Origin: Sulfurimonas sp.
GTDB taxonomy: Bacteria > Campylobacterota > Campylobacteria > Campylobacterales > Sulfurimonadaceae
DNA length: 7,196 nucleotides
Direction of reading: 5' to 3'
Assembly: GCA_030646745.1 (NCBI GenBank)
Contig: JAUSKV010000008.1
Span: forward strand, 1 to 7,196
Shown here: positions 5,655 through 7,196 of the stretch, one piece after another
Layout of the letters: each line of letters starts with the position of its first letter
How positions within the stretch are numbered: the first letter of the stretch is position 1
Position numbers and translations under genes: made by a program
Notes under the pieces: generated by a model
Told to the model about the DNA's origin: nothing
Database searches by the model: none
The model's input: the letters and a program-made list of their open reading frames with translations, nothing else

Positions 5655-6335
5655 TCAGCTTCCTGATTCTTCCATAGCTTCAAGCGCATCTATATAATCA
5701 CAATAGGGTGTATTGTCTTTGCAAAAATTGGAAAAATAATCCCCACGATGTTTTTCATGGTTTGCAAAATTAAACGATACAAACTTCCAATTCAGAAGTT
5801 TCCACCAATTCTCAAGATAATCTGCACGCGCATTTCTGTAGTCGATATAATAGGCATGTTCCCATACATCACACACCATTAAGGGTACTAACCCTAAACG
5901 CAGAGGATTATCGGCATTTGAGGTACCGACAATACTAAGATTTTTTTTGTCATCAATACAAAGCCACACCCAACCTGAACCAAATAAAGTAACGCCTTTT
6001 TCAATAAAAGCTTTTTTAAATGCTTCTACCGAACCAAACTGCGCGCTGATAACAGAGTCAAGAGCTAATGATGGAATGGTTGTTTCAGGGGATAGAACTG
6101 TCCAAAAAAAATCATGGTTGTAAACTTGCGCAGCGTTATTAAAAATAGCACCATCCGCATGTTTTATAATCTCTACCAGACTTTTGGATTCAAATTCTGT
6201 ACCGGAAACAAGAGCATTCAATTTTGTGACATAACCCGCATGATGTTTATCATGATGGTATTGCAATGTTTCGGCAGACATTATTGGCTCTAATGCATCG
6301 TATGCATAAGGCAGTTTCATCAATTCGTGTAACAT
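5655..6335 (-). CDS. sodB: Iron superoxide dismutase
   Basis: Converts superoxide to hydrogen peroxide and oxygen in the cytoplasm; no signal peptide is seen. The metal ligands are H27 (YHHDKHH), H74 (VYNHDFFW), D156 and H160 (DVWEHAYYIDYRNA). NNAAQ with Q70 is the iron-type signature, whereas manganese enzymes have a glycine pair there and place the glutamine elsewhere. The usual enzyme is about 193 residues; this one has 226, with roughly 30 extra residues after the NWKFVSFNF segment, including C205 and C212. The start is supported by AAAGGAGAAC just upstream; an internal methionine at residue 6 is the alternative. It is transcribed against the surrounding nif genes and followed by the HiPIP gene. 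Protection of oxygen-labile nitrogenase and Fe-S proteins is the obvious contextual role. Confidence 0.95.
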   Translation of the reverse strand: MLHELMKLPYAYDALEPIMSAETLQYHHDKHHAGYVTKLNALVSGTEFESKSLVEIIKHADGAIFNNAAQVYNHDFFWTVLSPETTIPSLALDSVISAQFGSVEAFKKAFIEKGVTLFGSGWVWLCIDDKKNLSIVGTSNADNPLRLGLVPLMVCDVWEHAYYIDYRNARADYLENWWKLLNWKFVSFNFANHEKHRGDYFSNFCKDNTPYCDYIDALEAMEESGS

Positions 6336-6385
6336 TTTAGTTCTCCTTTTTTCATTTGTAAACTAATTATAATCTAATCGGTTAA

Positions 6386-6414
6386 ATTCTACTTAAAAAA
6401 TATTAATATGTCAA
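6386..6414 (-). promoter_or_regulatory. Near-consensus sigma-70 promoter of sodB
   Basis: On the minus strand, TTGACA (6409-6414) is followed after exactly 17 bases by TAGAAT (6386-6391), about 50 bases before the sodB ATG. It suggests house-keeping expression independent of nif control. A TATAAT-like sequence further downstream (6367-6372) has no good -35 partner. The rest of the 195-base divergent gap (6336-6530) shows no convincing plus-strand promoter or sigma-54 element for the ferredoxin gene. Confidence 0.7.
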
Positions 6415-6518
6415 CTCTGTATCACACAAAAAATAGCATAGTCTAAATAGCGATTTTTATTAGTAACATTTGTAAATACCTAGAACAAAAGATGCAAATC
6501 AAATTTTATAACAATATT

Positions 6519-6524
6519 AGGAGA
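6519..6524 (+). promoter_or_regulatory. Ribosome binding site deciding the ferredoxin start
   Basis: AGGAGA lies six bases before the ATG at 6531. An in-frame ATG at 6492 would add 13 residues rich in lysine and asparagine that do not fit a ferredoxin N-terminus and would place this site inside the gene. The ATG at 6531 gives MAVMITDLCINC, normal for the family. Confidence 0.8.
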
Positions 6525-6530
6525 AAGAAA

Positions 6531-6917
6531 ATGGCTGTAATGATAACTGACTTATGTATAAACTGTGGAGATTGTGCTCCTGAGTGCCCTGTTGCTGCGA
6601 TACTTGGTGATGACAATGAGAAGAACCCTTTTGAAGGTGAGAGATTTTATGTAAAAGCTGAGACATGTGTCGAATGTGTCGGACATGCGGATTCACCTCG
6701 TTGTGCAGATGTTTGCCCAACTGAAGGTTCAATTGTTTGGGACATGCCATATACGACAGATTTTGAAGAGTATTATGTTGCAGGTCAAGAAAACGGTACA
6801 TATGCAATACGCGAACATAAGTCAAAAGGTTTGATGTTGCCATCGGTGAAAGCTCAGCCATTTATGGAAAATATCGGTATGGATTTGCGTGAATCACATG
6901 CAAGTGTAACGGCTTAG
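6531..6917 (+). CDS. 2[4Fe-4S] ferredoxin, nif-associated (FdxN/Alv type)
   Basis: A 128-residue electron carrier with two clusters. The first motif is C9-x2-C12-x2-C15-x3-C19-P; the second is C46-x2-C49-x8-C58-x3-C62-P. The longer eight-residue loop in the second motif is typical of Allochromatium-type ferredoxins, many of which sit in nif clusters and donate electrons to nitrogenase or to cofactor-assembly steps. A tail of about 65 residues after the second motif, rich in acidic and aromatic residues at first (TTDFEEYYVAGQ), is longer than in simple ferredoxins. nifX starts 12 bases after the stop codon, so the two are cotranscribed. The gene is divergent from sodB. Confidence 0.9.
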   Translation: MAVMITDLCINCGDCAPECPVAAILGDDNEKNPFEGERFYVKAETCVECVGHADSPRCADVCPTEGSIVWDMPYTTDFEEYYVAGQENGTYAIREHKSKGLMLPSVKAQPFMENIGMDLRESHASVTA

Positions 6918-6929
6918 TCGTGTAACATC

Positions 6930-7196
6930 GTGAATATCGCATTTGCATCCTCTGACGGAGAACTTATAAACCAACATTTTGGCTGGTCTAAAAAGTTTTA
7001 TTTATACAGAGTCAATAAAGAGAGTTCAGAATTCATTGAAAAGATTGACAGCTCGAATGAACCGGAGGGTGAAAAAGAGAAGTTAGATTATAAGATTGGT
7101 ACGATTAGTGAAGCAGAGATACTCTACTGCACTCAAATCGGTCCAAACGCTTCAAAGATGGTGCAATCTGCGGGAATTTACCCTGCACGGGTTGCG
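6930..7196 (+). CDS. nifX: NifX-like FeMo-cofactor carrier (3' end outside the window)
   Basis: The first 89 codons of a NifX/NafY/NifB-C-terminal-type protein, a family that binds NifB-co or the VK-cluster on its way to NifEN. The family start is clear: NIAFASSDGELINQHFGWSK, then KFYLYRV; further on come CTQIGPNASKMVQSAG and IYPARV. The conserved histidine in NQHFG, near the cofactor site in this family, is present. There is no ATG: the reading begins at GTG 6930, 12 bases after the ferredoxin TAG and in the same frame, with no clear Shine-Dalgarno sequence. Translation probably depends on ribosomes ending the ferredoxin gene. The open frame reaches the window end. Confidence 0.88.
   Translation, partial: MNIAFASSDGELINQHFGWSKKFYLYRVNKESSEFIEKIDSSNEPEGEKEKLDYKIGTISEAEILYCTQIGPNASKMVQSAGIYPARVA

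Noticed and set aside
4639..6490. A 12-base exact repeat CCTAGAACAAAA at 4639-4650 and 6479-6490, each followed by an ATG
   Set aside because: One or two 12-base matches are expected by chance in 7 kb of AT-rich DNA, and the surroundings are not alike.
6517..6861. Minus-strand open frame of 114 codons opposite the ferredoxin gene
   Set aside because: Histidine- and leucine-rich composition is the antisense image of the ferredoxin codons; no domain is visible.

Overview
The window is a section of a nitrogen-fixation (nif) region, very probably from a member of the Campylobacterota (a Sulfurimonas- or Sulfuricurvum-like bacterium). I base this on the AT-rich, tightly packed coding sequence, on a NifU whose N-terminus (EVQRRMN followed by MGEI) has the form I associate with epsilonproteobacterial NifU, and on the mix of nif accessory genes. 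The genus is inference and nothing in the window fixes it.

Layout, left to right. (1) Positions 2-3598 are three tightly coupled plus-strand genes: a three-domain NifU (5' end outside the window), an aldo/keto reductase starting inside the nifU stop codon, and a NadB/FrdA-type FAD oxidoreductase overlapping the reductase by 11 bases. (2) Positions 3599-3867 are non-coding and hold the first copy of a structured repeat. (3) Positions 3868-4643 carry nifT, a short remnant of a flavodiiron (FprA-type) gene, and a small NifQ-like gene. (4) A second repeat copy (4666-4769) stands before a gene that joins a Sel1/TPR-like segment to a NifU C-terminal domain (4792-5316). (5) On the minus strand, converging on that gene, are an iron superoxide dismutase (6335-5655) and a Tat-exported HiPIP (5629-5375), with a near-consensus promoter upstream of sodB. 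(6) The plus strand resumes with a 2[4Fe-4S] nif-type ferredoxin (6531-6917) and the start of nifX (from 6930), cut by the window end.

How the genes fit together. NifU and the Sel1-NifU protein are candidate Fe-S scaffolds or carriers for nitrogenase. The NifQ-like protein and NifX belong to molybdenum delivery and FeMo-cofactor traffic. The ferredoxin is a likely electron donor for nitrogenase or cofactor assembly. NifT is a small nif protein of unclear role. The SOD, the HiPIP and the flavodiiron remnant suggest an oxygen-protection theme. The reductase/FAD-enzyme pair, translationally coupled to nifU, has no established nif function that I can name.

The least explained items are the two same-orientation structured repeats, each ending 21-22 bases before a nif start codon and bracketing nifT to nifQ. 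Their central hairpin shows paired base changes between the copies. The coupled reductase/FAD-enzyme pair is next.
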